Shown piece after piece: positions 28,650-37,652 of a DNA stretch of 64,000 bases (its first letter is position 1; every line of letters starts with the position of its first letter). Source of the DNA: Sulfomarinibacter sp963733915 (GTDB lineage: Bacteria; Acidobacteriota; Thermoanaerobaculia; Thermoanaerobaculales; Sulfomarinibacteraceae); NCBI GenBank assembly GCA_963733915.1, contig CAVTEP010000003.1:186001-250000 (forward strand), written 5' to 3'. Under the pieces are notes generated by a model. The model was not told the DNA's origin. It saw only the letters and a list, made by a program, of their open reading frames with translations, and did not search any database. Position numbers and translations under genes: made by a program.

Positions 28650-29806
28650 TCACCTTGGCTAACGGGCGCCGGCGCCCGGATATTCTCGACCAACGCCGTC
28701 CACACTGTCGTCCGCCGTTCCTCGAACACGCCGTCGCCGACCCGCACCAGAAAGAGCGCCGGAATGTCGTGACTTTCGGCAAGCGCAAGCCCCTCATCGG
28801 GTCCCAGTACGTCGAGAGCCGTGGCGAGAGCGTCGGCCGTCATACAGCTTGCGTTGATGACCGACACCGAGGCCAGCAGGTGGGAGATGGGCCGACCAGA
28901 GCGAGGGTCGATGGTGTGGGAGATGCGGACGCCGTCACGGATGACGAAGTTTCGATAGTCGCCAGACGTTGCAAGAGAAAGATCGGCGAGCGGGACAACA
29001 ACGCGAACCGTTCGCCCGCCGGCATCCGGCTGTTCGATACCGATCCTCCAGATTTCACCGGCGCGGTTACGGCCGCGGGCCCGGACCTCGCCGCCGATCT
29101 CGACCAGGTAGCTGGTGTATCCCTCGCGGTCGAGGACCGTCGCAACCCGGTCGACGGCGAATCCCTTGGCGATTGCCGAAAGATCGATACGGCAATCCGG
29201 ACGCGCCTTGAGCAGTAATCCGCGGTCGGCTTCGATCTGGAGGTGTTGGTACCCGGTCAATGCGACCATTTCCCCGATCTGATTCTCGGTCGGTGCTTCG
29301 GTGGGGCCTGCCGGTCCAAAGCCCCAGAGGTCGACCAGCGGCCCGACCGTGATGTCGAACGCGCCACCGGACAATCGCGAGACCCGTTGCGCTTCGGCGA
29401 CGACGGTGATCATGTCCGGTGAGGCCTCGAAGGGCTCGCTCCCGTGGCGATTGAATCTTTCGATCTCGGACTCGGGCCTGTAAGTGGACATCGTCTCGTC
29501 GACCTCGTCAACCGCCTCCCGCACACCCAGATCGAGACGCTCCCTCGCCTCGGCAGGTTGGTCGCCGTCGGTCACCACCTTGACCGTGTAGACGGTGCCC
29601 ATCGTCGGGCCCTCGATCACCCACTCGTCGAGGGCGGAGGTGCGCGAACCCTGGCGCAGGAAATAGACGGCAAACAGGGCGGCGACAAAGAGACCCGGCA
29701 CCACCAACCGGCGAAGCGTCGGCAGACGATCGGAGCTCGGGATGACGCGCCTCCGTCCTCTACTCGCCGAAGTCGTCGAGCATGATGTTCTCCGGCTCGA
29801 CGCCAA
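28646..29806 (-). CDS. apbE: FAD:protein FMN transferase ApbE
   Basis: Flavin transferase that attaches FMN covalently to Thr of NqrB and NqrC. Marks: GPTMGTVYTVKV (about 72-83), DETMSTYRPESEIERFN, GGAFDITVGPLVDLWGFGP, the key IDLSAIAKGFAVDRV (about 215), LVEIGGEVRARG, and the metal-site segment ISHTIDPRSGRPI with ASVSVINASCMTADALATAL. A hydrophobic anchor (RLVVPGLFVAALFAVYFL, about 33-50) faces the protein outward. The listed ATG start (29806) overlaps nqrF by 47 bases and is uncertain: GGAGG at 29747-29751 precedes an ATC codon, and several TTG/GTG codons follow before the anchor. The functional start probably lies between 29745 and 29695. Confidence 0.9.
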   Translation of the reverse strand: MASSRRTSCSTTSASRGRRRVIPSSDRLPTLRRLVVPGLFVAALFAVYFLRQGSRTSALDEWVIEGPTMGTVYTVKVVTDGDQPAEARERLDLGVREAVDEVDETMSTYRPESEIERFNRHGSEPFEASPDMITVVAEAQRVSRLSGGAFDITVGPLVDLWGFGPAGPTEAPTENQIGEMVALTGYQHLQIEADRGLLLKARPDCRIDLSAIAKGFAVDRVATVLDREGYTSYLVEIGGEVRARGRNRAGEIWRIGIEQPDAGGRTVRVVVPLADLSLATSGDYRNFVIRDGVRISHTIDPRSGRPISHLLASVSVINASCMTADALATALDVLGPDEGLALAESHDIPALFLVRVGDGVFEERRTTVWTALVENIRAPAPVSQGE

Positions 29807-30986
29807 GATCGAGGAGCATGTTGATCACCGCCTGGTTCATCATCGGCGGACCGCACATATAGTATTCAACGTCTTCCGGGGACGGATGGTTCTTGAGGTA
29901 TTTCTCCAGCACAACCTGGTGGATGAACCCGGTGTCGCCGGTCCAGTTGTCCACAGGCGGTGGGTCGGAGAGAGCGAGGTGCCACTCGAAGTTCTCGTTC
30001 TCGGCTTGAATGGCGTCGAAGTCTTCCTGATAGAACGCCTCCCGCAGGCTGCGCGCACCGTACCAGAAGGACACCTTGCGATTGGTGTGGATCCGCCGGA
30101 ACTGGTCGAAGATGTGCGAGCGCATCGGCGCCATGCCCGCTCCACCACCGATAAAGACCATTTCGTTGTCGGTCTCCCTGGCAAAGAACTCGCCAAAGGG
30201 TCCCGAAATGACGACCTCGTCGCCGGGTTTGAGACTGAAAATATATGACGACATCTTGCCCGGCGGAACGGCAGGCATATTCGGCGGCGGCGCAGCGATG
30301 CGGACGTTGAGCATGATGATGCCCTTCTCAAGCGGATAGCTCGCCAGCGAGTAGGCCCTGGTTACTGGCTCGTCGACCGTCGACACGAAGCGCCACATGT
30401 CGTACTTGTCCCAGTCCTCTCGATACTCCTCGTCGATCTCGAAGTCCGAGTACTTGGCGACGTGCGCCGGGCACTCGATCTGGATGTATCCGCCGGCCCG
30501 AAACGGCACCTCCTCACCCTCAGGCAGCTCGAGCACGAGCTCTTTGATAAAGGTCGCGACGTTTCGATTCGAACGCACTCGGCAGCTCCATTTGCGGACG
30601 CTGAAAATCGCCGGATCGACCTCGATCTCCATGTCCTGTTTGACCTTCACCTGGCACGACAGGCGGACGCCGCGCCTCGCCTCACCACGACTCACGTGCG
30701 ACATTTCCGTCGGCAGGAGCGCCCCACCTCCGGACAACACTTCGACCTTGCAAACGCCACAGGTTCCCTTGCCGCCGCAAGCCGATGGGATATAGATCTT
30801 GCTTTCCGCCAGTGTGTTGAGGAGGGTGTTGCCCGCGGGGGTCGTGATCGCCTTGTCGGAATCGTTGTTGACCGTTATCGTCACGTCCGCCGAAGCTACG
30901 AGTTTCGACTTGGCAATCATCAACACCGCCACCAGGGCTACGATGAGGAGGACGAACACGGTGACTCCGAGAATGATCGTGAGCAT
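29760..30986 (-). CDS. nqrF: Na+-NQR subunit F (NADH-oxidising, FAD and 2Fe-2S)
   Basis: 408 residues. An N-terminal membrane helix, a plant-type ferredoxin domain with four ligands (CGGKGTCGVC and a later RLSCQV, about 70-112), then a ferredoxin reductase domain: RAYSLASYP (FAD), MVFIGGGAGMAPMRSHI (NADH), SFWYGARS and a C-terminal EYYMCGPPMMNQAV. It takes electrons from NADH and passes them to the sodium pump. ATG 30986 has TAGGAG five bases upstream; a GTG two codons earlier is possible. NqrF ends in DDFGE, typical of the family. Confidence 0.97.
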   Translation of the reverse strand: MLTIILGVTVFVLLIVALVAVLMIAKSKLVASADVTITVNNDSDKAITTPAGNTLLNTLAESKIYIPSACGGKGTCGVCKVEVLSGGGALLPTEMSHVSRGEARRGVRLSCQVKVKQDMEIEVDPAIFSVRKWSCRVRSNRNVATFIKELVLELPEGEEVPFRAGGYIQIECPAHVAKYSDFEIDEEYREDWDKYDMWRFVSTVDEPVTRAYSLASYPLEKGIIMLNVRIAAPPPNMPAVPPGKMSSYIFSLKPGDEVVISGPFGEFFARETDNEMVFIGGGAGMAPMRSHIFDQFRRIHTNRKVSFWYGARSLREAFYQEDFDAIQAENENFEWHLALSDPPPVDNWTGDTGFIHQVVLEKYLKNHPSPEDVEYYMCGPPMMNQAVINMLLDLGVEPENIMLDDFGE

Positions 30987-30998
30987 CGACACTCCTAC

Positions 30999-31616
30999 CT
31001 ACAGCTGGATCCCCGCGAAAGCCATGAACGCGATCGCCATCAACCCGGTCACCAGGAACGTGATACCGAGCCCCCGCAGTGCGGGTGGAACATTGGAGTA
31101 CCGCATTTTCTCTCGAATCGCAGCCAGCGCGACGATGGCGAGCCAGAACCCGAGGCCGGAGCCGAGACCAAAGACAGTGCTTTCGCCAAAGGTGTAGTCG
31201 CGTTCGACCATAAAGAGCGAGGCTCCAAGGATTGCGCAGTTGACGGCGATGAGAGGTAAAAAGACTCCAAGCGCCGAATAGAGCTTTGGCGCATACCGGT
31301 CAAGGGCCATTTCCACCACCTGAACCGTGGCCGCGATGGAGCCGATAAAGGCAAGAAAGCGGACAAAGCTCAGGTCGATGCCGGCCCACGCCGGATTGAG
31401 CCAGATCAAAGCTCCGTCCTTCAACAGATAGGTGTAAAACAGGCTGTTGAGAGGCGTCGTGACTGTCAGCACGAAGGTGACGGCTGCGCCGAGGCCGACC
31501 GCCGTCTCCACCTTTTTTGACACGGCGAGGAAGGAACACATCCCCAGAAAAAAGGCCAGGGCCATGTTCTCGACGAAGATCGCTTTTACGATAAGGCTGA
31601 GGTAATGTTCGAGCAT
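30999..31616 (-). CDS. nqrE: Na+-NQR subunit E
   Basis: 205 residues, six membrane helices, start MLEHYLSLIVKAIFVENMAL, which is near-identical in style to characterised NqrE. It carries the conserved FFLGMCSFLAVSKKVETA segment with the Cys that, together with NqrD, holds the intramembrane iron centre, and LPLIAVNCAILGASLF with the second Cys. Part of the sodium channel. ATG 31616 has GGGAGGA four bases upstream and overlaps the nqrD stop; an ATG one codon earlier is also present. Confidence 0.97.
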   Translation of the reverse strand: MLEHYLSLIVKAIFVENMALAFFLGMCSFLAVSKKVETAVGLGAAVTFVLTVTTPLNSLFYTYLLKDGALIWLNPAWAGIDLSFVRFLAFIGSIAATVQVVEMALDRYAPKLYSALGVFLPLIAVNCAILGASLFMVERDYTFGESTVFGLGSGLGFWLAIVALAAIREKMRYSNVPPALRGLGITFLVTGLMAIAFMAFAGIQL

Positions 31617-32236
31617 CATTCCTCCCTCAGCTCCGGCTTCCAGGTTCGGAGCAGCCAGATGAAGGTGCCGATCAGGAAAAATGCGCCGGGCGCGAGCACG
31701 AAGAGGCCGTTGGGTTGATACCAACCGCCCTCGGTCACGAGCGACAGGACCTGGTACCCGAAAAGCTTGCCCGAGCCGATCAGCTCCCGCAGAAATCCGA
31801 CTGTGATCAAGACCAGGCTGTATCCCAGCCCGTTGCCGAGCCCGTCGAGAAAGCTCTCCCATGGGGGGTTCTGCATCGCGAAGGCTTCGGCCCGACCCAT
31901 GACGATGCAGTTTGTGATGATGAGCCCGACGAACACCGAAAGCTGTTTGGAGATGTCGTACACAAACGCCTGAAGTACCTGATCGGTGACGATGACCAGC
32001 GATGCGATGATGGTCAGCTGGACGATGATCCGGATCGACGGCGGAATCAGGTTCCGGACCAACGACACCGACAGGTTTGACAGTGACAGCACCGCGATCA
32101 CCGCCAACGACATCACGACCGAGGTTTCGAGCTTGGTGGTTACAGCCAGCGCTGAACATATGCCGAGCACCTGCGCGGCAATCGGATTGTTGCTGACGAG
32201 AGGGTCGAGGAGGGCGCTTTTCTGCCTGGCATTCAT
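31616..32236 (-). CDS. nqrD: Na+-NQR subunit D
   Basis: 206 residues, six membrane helices, homologous to NqrE with inverted topology. Marks: PLVSNNPIAAQVLGICSALAVTTKLETS (about 12-39, with one Cys of the iron centre) and VFVGLIITNCIVMGRAEAFAM (about 102-122, with the other). The C-terminus PELREE overlaps the nqrE ribosome binding site. Overlap with nqrC is ATGA-type, so the subunits are translated together. Confidence 0.97.
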   Translation of the reverse strand: MNARQKSALLDPLVSNNPIAAQVLGICSALAVTTKLETSVVMSLAVIAVLSLSNLSVSLVRNLIPPSIRIIVQLTIIASLVIVTDQVLQAFVYDISKQLSVFVGLIITNCIVMGRAEAFAMQNPPWESFLDGLGNGLGYSLVLITVGFLRELIGSGKLFGYQVLSLVTEGGWYQPNGLFVLAPGAFFLIGTFIWLLRTWKPELREE

Positions 32237-33021
32237 GAGGCGCTCCCCTGCAGCTCTCGGAACCGCGTGAGGTAGGGCTCGAAGCCATTCGCGCCGAGCC
32301 AGAATCGGACCAGCTCGCTCACTCCTCGTGCAGTGAGCGTGGCGCCTGACAACCCATCGACCCGGTACGGGTCTTCGATCGCCGGACCGGCGATGCCTTT
32401 GATCACGGAGATCGCCGGTCTCCCGTCATCGCCATATGCCCGTCGATCGTGCCACAGTGCCTTCCACGACGGGTTGTCAACCTCACCGCCGAGACCAGGC
32501 GTTTCGCCGTGCTCGTAGAAGGTAATGCCCTCGATCGTGGTGGTGTCGGGCGCAAGCGCGAGAAAACCGTAGAGCGTCGACCACAGTCCCTTGCCCTCGA
32601 TCGGCAGGATCAGCAACTCCACCTCATCGTTTGCCACCCTTTGGTAGACCAGCGCGGCCTTCGGTAGACGTGTGATACCGGCGGAGTTGGCCGGCGCCGT
32701 CCGGCTGGTACCCGGGTCCTTGCTCGCCTTGCGCTGATCATAGGTCGAGGCATCGACGGTTTCATCGTACTCACCGGTTGCTAGATCCACCGCCCGGATC
32801 CGGATGTTGTCCTCAAAGAGCCGCTCGACCGCGCCGGCCTCCACCTTCTGGCCCTCCTCGAGCAGTCCGGCCACCACCAGCACCTGGGTCTGGCGATCGA
32901 GCACCTTGTTGCGATCCTGCCGGTCCCTCAGTCCTACGGCGGAGGTCGACACCACGATCGAGCACACCAGGCAGACCGCGGTCGCGAAGCCGATGACGTA
33001 TGCGTTACTGTACTGCCGCAT
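32233..33021 (-). CDS. nqrC: Na+-NQR subunit C (covalent FMN)
   Basis: 262 residues: one N-terminal membrane helix (about 8-28) and a large periplasmic domain. The FMN attachment motif SGATLT (within VDGLSGATLTARGVSELV, about 227-245) is intact; ApbE would link FMN to the second Thr. GLWSTLYGFLALAPD and ETPGLGGEVDNPSWKALW are conserved family segments. It overlaps nqrB by 17 bases. Confidence 0.96.
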   Translation of the reverse strand: MRQYSNAYVIGFATAVCLVCSIVVSTSAVGLRDRQDRNKVLDRQTQVLVVAGLLEEGQKVEAGAVERLFEDNIRIRAVDLATGEYDETVDASTYDQRKASKDPGTSRTAPANSAGITRLPKAALVYQRVANDEVELLILPIEGKGLWSTLYGFLALAPDTTTIEGITFYEHGETPGLGGEVDNPSWKALWHDRRAYGDDGRPAISVIKGIAGPAIEDPYRVDGLSGATLTARGVSELVRFWLGANGFEPYLTRFRELQGSAS

Positions 33022-34240
33022 GGCGCGCCAACCTCCGTTTGATATTCGCCTGCACGAAGAAGTGATCGATGAACGGCGCGAACATGTTCATAAACAGGAT
33101 CGCCAGCATCATTCCTTCCGGGTAGGCCGGGTTCACGACCCGGACCAAAACCACCATGACGCCGATACCGAAGCCGTAGATCAGCTTGCCCTTATCGGTG
33201 AAGGCCGACGACACGGGGTCGGTCGCCATGAAAACCGTGCCAAAGGCCCAGCCACCGAGCACCACGTGCCACGCGAAGGGAATTGAAAAGGCGGGATTGG
33301 TCTCGGATCCGACCAGGTTGAGCAACATCGCGGTTCCGGCGGTGCCGATCACGACGCCGAGCATCGTTCGCCAGGACCCGATCCGAGTGATGATCAGGAT
33401 TGCCGCGCCGACCAGGCACAGCAGAGTCGACGTCTCACCCATCGATCCGGGGATGAAGCCCAGGAACGCGTCCATCCATTTGTCGGAACCGATGGCGCCC
33501 AGCGCATGGGCTCCCTCCGCGGTCGCGCGCGTCAGCCAGGTCGCACCCGAAAACCCGTCGACACCCACGAAATCGGCCGCGATCCATGGCTTGTCCCCCG
33601 AGATCTCCGCCGGATAAGCAAAAAACAGGAATGCCCGCGCCGTCAGCGCCGGGTTGAGCACGTTCATCCCGGTTCCGCCGAAGATCTCCTTGCCGATCAA
33701 CACGCCGAAGATCGCGCCACTGGCGACCTGCCAGAGTGGAATTGTTGGTGGCAGCGTCAATGGCAACAAAAAGCCGGTGACAAAGAACCCCTCGTTGATC
33801 TCGTGCTCGCGGACGCAGGCAAATATCACTTCCACCGCACCGCCGGCGGCAAACCCGACGATGAAAACCGGCAGGAAGTAGAGGGCGCCGTATGTGAAGC
33901 ACGCCCAGAAGTCGGTGGTGAACCCGTAACCCATCGCCCCGAACACGCGAGTCTGCCAGGTGTCGAGGGGTTGCGCTCCGGCGGCGATCGCGCGGTTGGC
34001 CTGGAGCCCCGTGTTGTACATTGCAAAGATGACGATCGGCATCAGGGCCACTACCACCACCGACATCATCCGCTTGAGATCGAGCGCATCGCGCACGTGA
34101 GTCGTGCCGGTGGTGACGTGGTCCGGGGTGTACAGGATGGTGTCGACGGCTTCGAAAAGCGGGTACAACCGGTCGAGCCTGCCACCGGACTGGAAGCGCT
34201 CTTTTTGGCGATCGAGGAACGAGCGGAAGGACCGCATCAC
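33005..34240 (-). CDS. nqrB: Na+-NQR subunit B (covalent FMN, riboflavin, quinone site)
   Basis: 411 residues with about ten membrane helices. The FMN attachment motif is SGATWLT in DGFSGATWLTRA (about 235). Other marks: DALDLKRMMSVVVVALMP, EVIFACVREHEINEGFFVTGFLLPLTLPPTIPLWQ, GGTGMNVLNPALTARAFLFFAYP and MATDPVSSAFTDKGKLIYG. It carries the main sodium translocation path. The start overlaps the nqrA stop by four bases. Confidence 0.97.
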   Translation of the reverse strand: MMRSFRSFLDRQKERFQSGGRLDRLYPLFEAVDTILYTPDHVTTGTTHVRDALDLKRMMSVVVVALMPIVIFAMYNTGLQANRAIAAGAQPLDTWQTRVFGAMGYGFTTDFWACFTYGALYFLPVFIVGFAAGGAVEVIFACVREHEINEGFFVTGFLLPLTLPPTIPLWQVASGAIFGVLIGKEIFGGTGMNVLNPALTARAFLFFAYPAEISGDKPWIAADFVGVDGFSGATWLTRATAEGAHALGAIGSDKWMDAFLGFIPGSMGETSTLLCLVGAAILIITRIGSWRTMLGVVIGTAGTAMLLNLVGSETNPAFSIPFAWHVVLGGWAFGTVFMATDPVSSAFTDKGKLIYGFGIGVMVVLVRVVNPAYPEGMMLAILFMNMFAPFIDHFFVQANIKRRLARHAAVQ

Positions 34241-35619
34241 CCCTCCTTCCAGATCTCGAGGTGGTTACGGCGCAAGGCGGGCGCGTAGTCCTCCTTGCCG
34301 GGGCTCACAAACGAACACAACGCCAGGTCTTCTCCGTCGAGTTCGAGGCTGCCGAGCGCCTCGGCCCGTTCGAGATCATTCATCAGAAGCGCACGCAGAA
34401 GGAAGGTGGGCATGATATCCAGCGGCATCACCCGCTCGAAAAGCCCGATCGGAACCATCGCGCGGTGACCGCCGTTGGCTGAGGTCGTGAAATTGAAAAC
34501 CGACCCTCGGCCGCGAATCGACGAAAAGTAGGCGCGCGAGGTGGAGAAGAGGTCGAAGCCGGGCGCCATCCAGCCGAGGAGTCTCCGACGACGATTCTCG
34601 GCAATGCACGAGATTTGGTTCGTGTAACGTCCCAGGTAGCCGAAGACCTCACCCCGAGCGACGTCTCCGTACAAAACCGAGCCGGAAATCACTCTCTTTT
34701 CACCAAAGTAGAGCTCCTCCTGGACGAGAGGCTCGGTCTCCGCGCCGAGACGCGTATTCAGCAGGCGGGGTCGAATGACGAGCGGCCCACCAAGGGCCAC
34801 CACCCGTTCGACCGGAAGCTGCCCGCTCGCAAAGAGCTCACCGATGGCCGCAACATCCTGATACCCCACGTACCATACGACCCGGTCCCGACTCACCGGG
34901 TCGAGTGTGTGAATATGGGTGCCTGCGAGACCTGCCGGGTGCTTGCCGGAAAACTCCTCGACCCGCACCCGGGGTGCGTCACCGGGCACGATTTTCGAAC
35001 CCTTGGCGCGGCACAGGAAGACGGCGCCTTCGGTCAGCTGCGACAACGCCCACAGACCCCGCCGGAAGAATTCCATTCTCCCCTCAAGGACGACCTCTGG
35101 GTCGGCCCCGAGCGGGTTGGTGTCGATCGCGGTGACGAAGATCGAGCGGCATGAACCCGCTGGCGACGGAACCTTTGAGAACGGTCTCTGGCGAATGGCG
35201 GTCCACAGCCCGGACTCCACCAGCAGCTGCCTGACCGCGTCGCCGTCGAGGGAGCGGACATCCCGCGCCGAGTAGCTCGAAAACTCTTGATGATCGCCTG
35301 CCGCTGCCCTGCCCTGGCACTCGCTCGGTGTCAACTCGACGACGACCGATTGCAGCGCCCGGCGGGCACCGCGGTGAATCGCCGTCACCGTGCCGGCGCC
35401 CGGCGAGGTGAATCGAACCCCTTCCGTCTTGCGATCCTCGAAGAGAATCTGGCCGCGCTTGACTCGATCACCGACCTGCACGTGCATCCTCGGCTTCATG
35501 AACGGGTAGTCACGGGCGAGAACCGCAACCTGTGACACGGTTGGGCCGCCGTCAATCTTCTGCACCGGGGCGCCGGCGATCGGAAGATCGAGCCCCTTTT
35601 TGATGACGTGCACTGTCAT
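34237..35619 (-). CDS. nqrA: Na+-NQR subunit A
   Basis: 460 residues from ATG 35619 (MTVHVIKKGLDLPIAGAP, the usual NqrA start); a TTG at 35649 would add ten residues. Soluble cytosolic subunit that contacts quinone and NqrB. Marks: FMKPRMHVQVGDRVKRGQILFEDRK (lipoyl-like hairpin, about 43-67), GTHIHTLDPVS and VALGGPLVIRPRLLNTRLGA. First gene of an unbroken nqrABCDEF-apbE-nqrM operon, so the pump should be complete. A 158-base gap separates it from the divergent CBS gene and must hold its promoter. Confidence 0.97.
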   Translation of the reverse strand: MTVHVIKKGLDLPIAGAPVQKIDGGPTVSQVAVLARDYPFMKPRMHVQVGDRVKRGQILFEDRKTEGVRFTSPGAGTVTAIHRGARRALQSVVVELTPSECQGRAAAGDHQEFSSYSARDVRSLDGDAVRQLLVESGLWTAIRQRPFSKVPSPAGSCRSIFVTAIDTNPLGADPEVVLEGRMEFFRRGLWALSQLTEGAVFLCRAKGSKIVPGDAPRVRVEEFSGKHPAGLAGTHIHTLDPVSRDRVVWYVGYQDVAAIGELFASGQLPVERVVALGGPLVIRPRLLNTRLGAETEPLVQEELYFGEKRVISGSVLYGDVARGEVFGYLGRYTNQISCIAENRRRRLLGWMAPGFDLFSTSRAYFSSIRGRGSVFNFTTSANGGHRAMVPIGLFERVMPLDIMPTFLLRALLMNDLERAEALGSLELDGEDLALCSFVSPGKEDYAPALRRNHLEIWKEG

Positions 35620-35777
35620 TGGCTGCTCATTTCCGCTTGCTGCGGCCAATAACCGCAGACGAGCGCAGAGAGGATACCAAGTCCGTCAAGCTCGTTAAAT
35701 ATGGTAGCCGCCGAAAAACAACGCTGGGGGATGTTAAGCTGTGCATAATCGTTCCACCCTCGAGGGAGGAGACGCCG

Positions 35778-36308
35778 ATGGCGAAAACACCGATCGTCCG
35801 GTCCTACATGAAAAAGGCCTCAAGGACCTTTCGCGAAGATGAAGAAATGGCGCCCTGCATGAGCATCCTCGCCCGCTCGTCCTTTCCCGCCATCCCGGTC
35901 GTCAACGCCGACAATCAGGTTGTCGGGCTCCTGACCGAAAAGGACGTCATGCGTACCGTCATCAATTGGGCTTACGATCAGCGGGCCGGGGGTAACGTCG
36001 GCAACTACATGTCGTCGCTCGAGGTCATGGTGACGCCTGAGATGGATCTTTTGACGGCAGCACGCGCCTTCCTCGAGTGCAACTTCTCCTGCTTGCCCGT
36101 GATGGACGGGGATGTGCTCGTTGGTCGTCTCACACGTCACGATGTATTGCGGGGGCTCGAAAAGTGGGCGACCGAGATCAACAAGGAACGGAGCGGCCGC
36201 CTGACCAAAACCCCAGATCATCAGCGCCCTTCGGCCATCGACGAGATGCAGAAGGTGGCCGCATCACACTCCCGAGACCAGTTGTCGCAGATATTCCGTA
36301 AACACTGA
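35778..36308 (+). CDS. Two-CBS-domain protein
   Basis: 176 residues, almost entirely one CBS pair: SFPAIPVVNADNQVVGLLTEKDVMRTVI (about 34-61) and FSCLPVMDGDVLVGRLTRHDVLRGL (about 110-134). CBS pairs bind adenosine nucleotides and act as energy or ionic sensors. No catalytic domain is attached; a ~35-residue basic tail follows. ATG 35778 has GGGAGGAG upstream. Divergent from the sodium pump operon, so a regulatory link is possible but not shown. Confidence 0.85.
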   Translation: MAKTPIVRSYMKKASRTFREDEEMAPCMSILARSSFPAIPVVNADNQVVGLLTEKDVMRTVINWAYDQRAGGNVGNYMSSLEVMVTPEMDLLTAARAFLECNFSCLPVMDGDVLVGRLTRHDVLRGLEKWATEINKERSGRLTKTPDHQRPSAIDEMQKVAASHSRDQLSQIFRKH

Positions 36309-36422
36309 ATCGAACGAGCGTCGTTCCAGCTGCGGCAAGCCGATATCCGGATGTTGTCAGCACGACGCGCTTGGTTTCTGTATGATGTCGACGGCGATTC
36401 AGACGATCGCCGGAGGTGGGCC

Positions 36423-37589
36423 GTGATAACCGCAAAACACATTGCCGAGGCGGCGCTGACCCTGGTTGCAGTGGTCGCCGCGACCGCTTGCTCACAAAAG
36501 CCCGTGGTTGGAGTCCTTCTCCCGATGACCGGATCGGTGAGCTCCTACGGCGAGTCCATGAAAAACGGGATCGATCTCGCACTCGAAGAGGCACAGGGCC
36601 AGACTCCCAAGGGATTCGAGATTGTGTGGGGCGACACCGCTTCCGATCCCGCCACCGGCGCCTCCGAGTTGCGCCGGATCGCAGCTGAAGGTGCGAAGCT
36701 GGTGGTCGCCGGCACCACCAGCGACACCGCGCACGCCCTGCTGCCTCTGCTCGAGGAAACCGATACGGTCTTGATCTCCCCGTCGGCGTCGGACCCGAGC
36801 CTGACCAAGGATTCACGGCTCTTCTTCAGGGTTTTTTCGTCCGACGAACTCGAGGGCCGCCGCGCCGGGCGTTTTCTCTATGAAGACCAGGATAAGGCCT
36901 CGGTGCTGATCTATGCGGAGGACTCCGCCCAGGCCCGCGGCATCGAGCCTCCGTTCCGGCTGGTCTTCGAACAGGCCATGGGCGGCGAGGTGGTCGGTCG
37001 GGTGATGGTCGACGATCCCGGATGGGAGAAAGAATCTTCCGATCTCCTCGCGGCGCACCGTCCGGCATCGGTTTACATCATCGCCTACGGCGACAAGACT
37101 GTCGAAGTTCTCCGCCATTTGCGGGACAAGGGTTACAGCGGACCGATCTGCGCCAGCTCGGCGTTCTACACCGACAGAATCGTCGACGAGAACCCGGATC
37201 TCGTCGAGGGCGTGTACTTCCCGCAGCCGGCCTTCGACATGCAGTCGGAGGCGCAAATCATCCAGGATTTCGTGACCTCGTACCGACAGCACTTTCAGTC
37301 CGATCCGGACATTTACGCAGCCCATGCCTACGACGCCATGCGGGTTGCGATTTGGGTCGCCACCGAGTGCAAGAGCTACTCGTCCGCCGAGATCCGCAGG
37401 GTCCTCGCCTTCTCAGTCAAGGAGTTTCCTGGCGTTACCGGTATCATCCAGTTCAACGACTACGGCGATGTCCACCACAACCCGATCATGTTTATCGTCA
37501 AGGACGGCCAGGTGCTCAACTACGAGCGCTATATCGAGGAGCAGAAGGCGAAGATCCGGGAGCGGATCAAGAACCTCCTCAAGAGCTGA
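36423..37589 (+). CDS. Branched-chain amino acid-type ABC substrate-binding lipoprotein
   Basis: 388 residues. A lipoprotein signal ends in AATAC|S, followed directly by the type I periplasmic-binding fold: VVGVLLPMTGSVSSYGESMKNGIDLALEE (from about 29), VWGDTASDPATGASELRRIA, VAGTTSDTAHALLPLLEE, LISPSASDPSLT. This is the LivK/Peripla_BP_6 pattern. The C-terminal tail is a charged helix (YIEEQKAKIRERIKNLLK). No permease or ATPase genes are adjacent, so it may serve another role such as sensing or a distant transporter. GTG 36423 has GGAGG six bases upstream. Confidence 0.88.
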   Translation: MITAKHIAEAALTLVAVVAATACSQKPVVGVLLPMTGSVSSYGESMKNGIDLALEEAQGQTPKGFEIVWGDTASDPATGASELRRIAAEGAKLVVAGTTSDTAHALLPLLEETDTVLISPSASDPSLTKDSRLFFRVFSSDELEGRRAGRFLYEDQDKASVLIYAEDSAQARGIEPPFRLVFEQAMGGEVVGRVMVDDPGWEKESSDLLAAHRPASVYIIAYGDKTVEVLRHLRDKGYSGPICASSAFYTDRIVDENPDLVEGVYFPQPAFDMQSEAQIIQDFVTSYRQHFQSDPDIYAAHAYDAMRVAIWVATECKSYSSAEIRRVLAFSVKEFPGVTGIIQFNDYGDVHHNPIMFIVKDGQVLNYERYIEEQKAKIRERIKNLLKS

Positions 37590-37652
37590 GCCGATCTCGC
37601 CGGGGCCTCACCAGTCATTGTTGATCACGGCTTTTTTCTGAAGGGAACTGGG

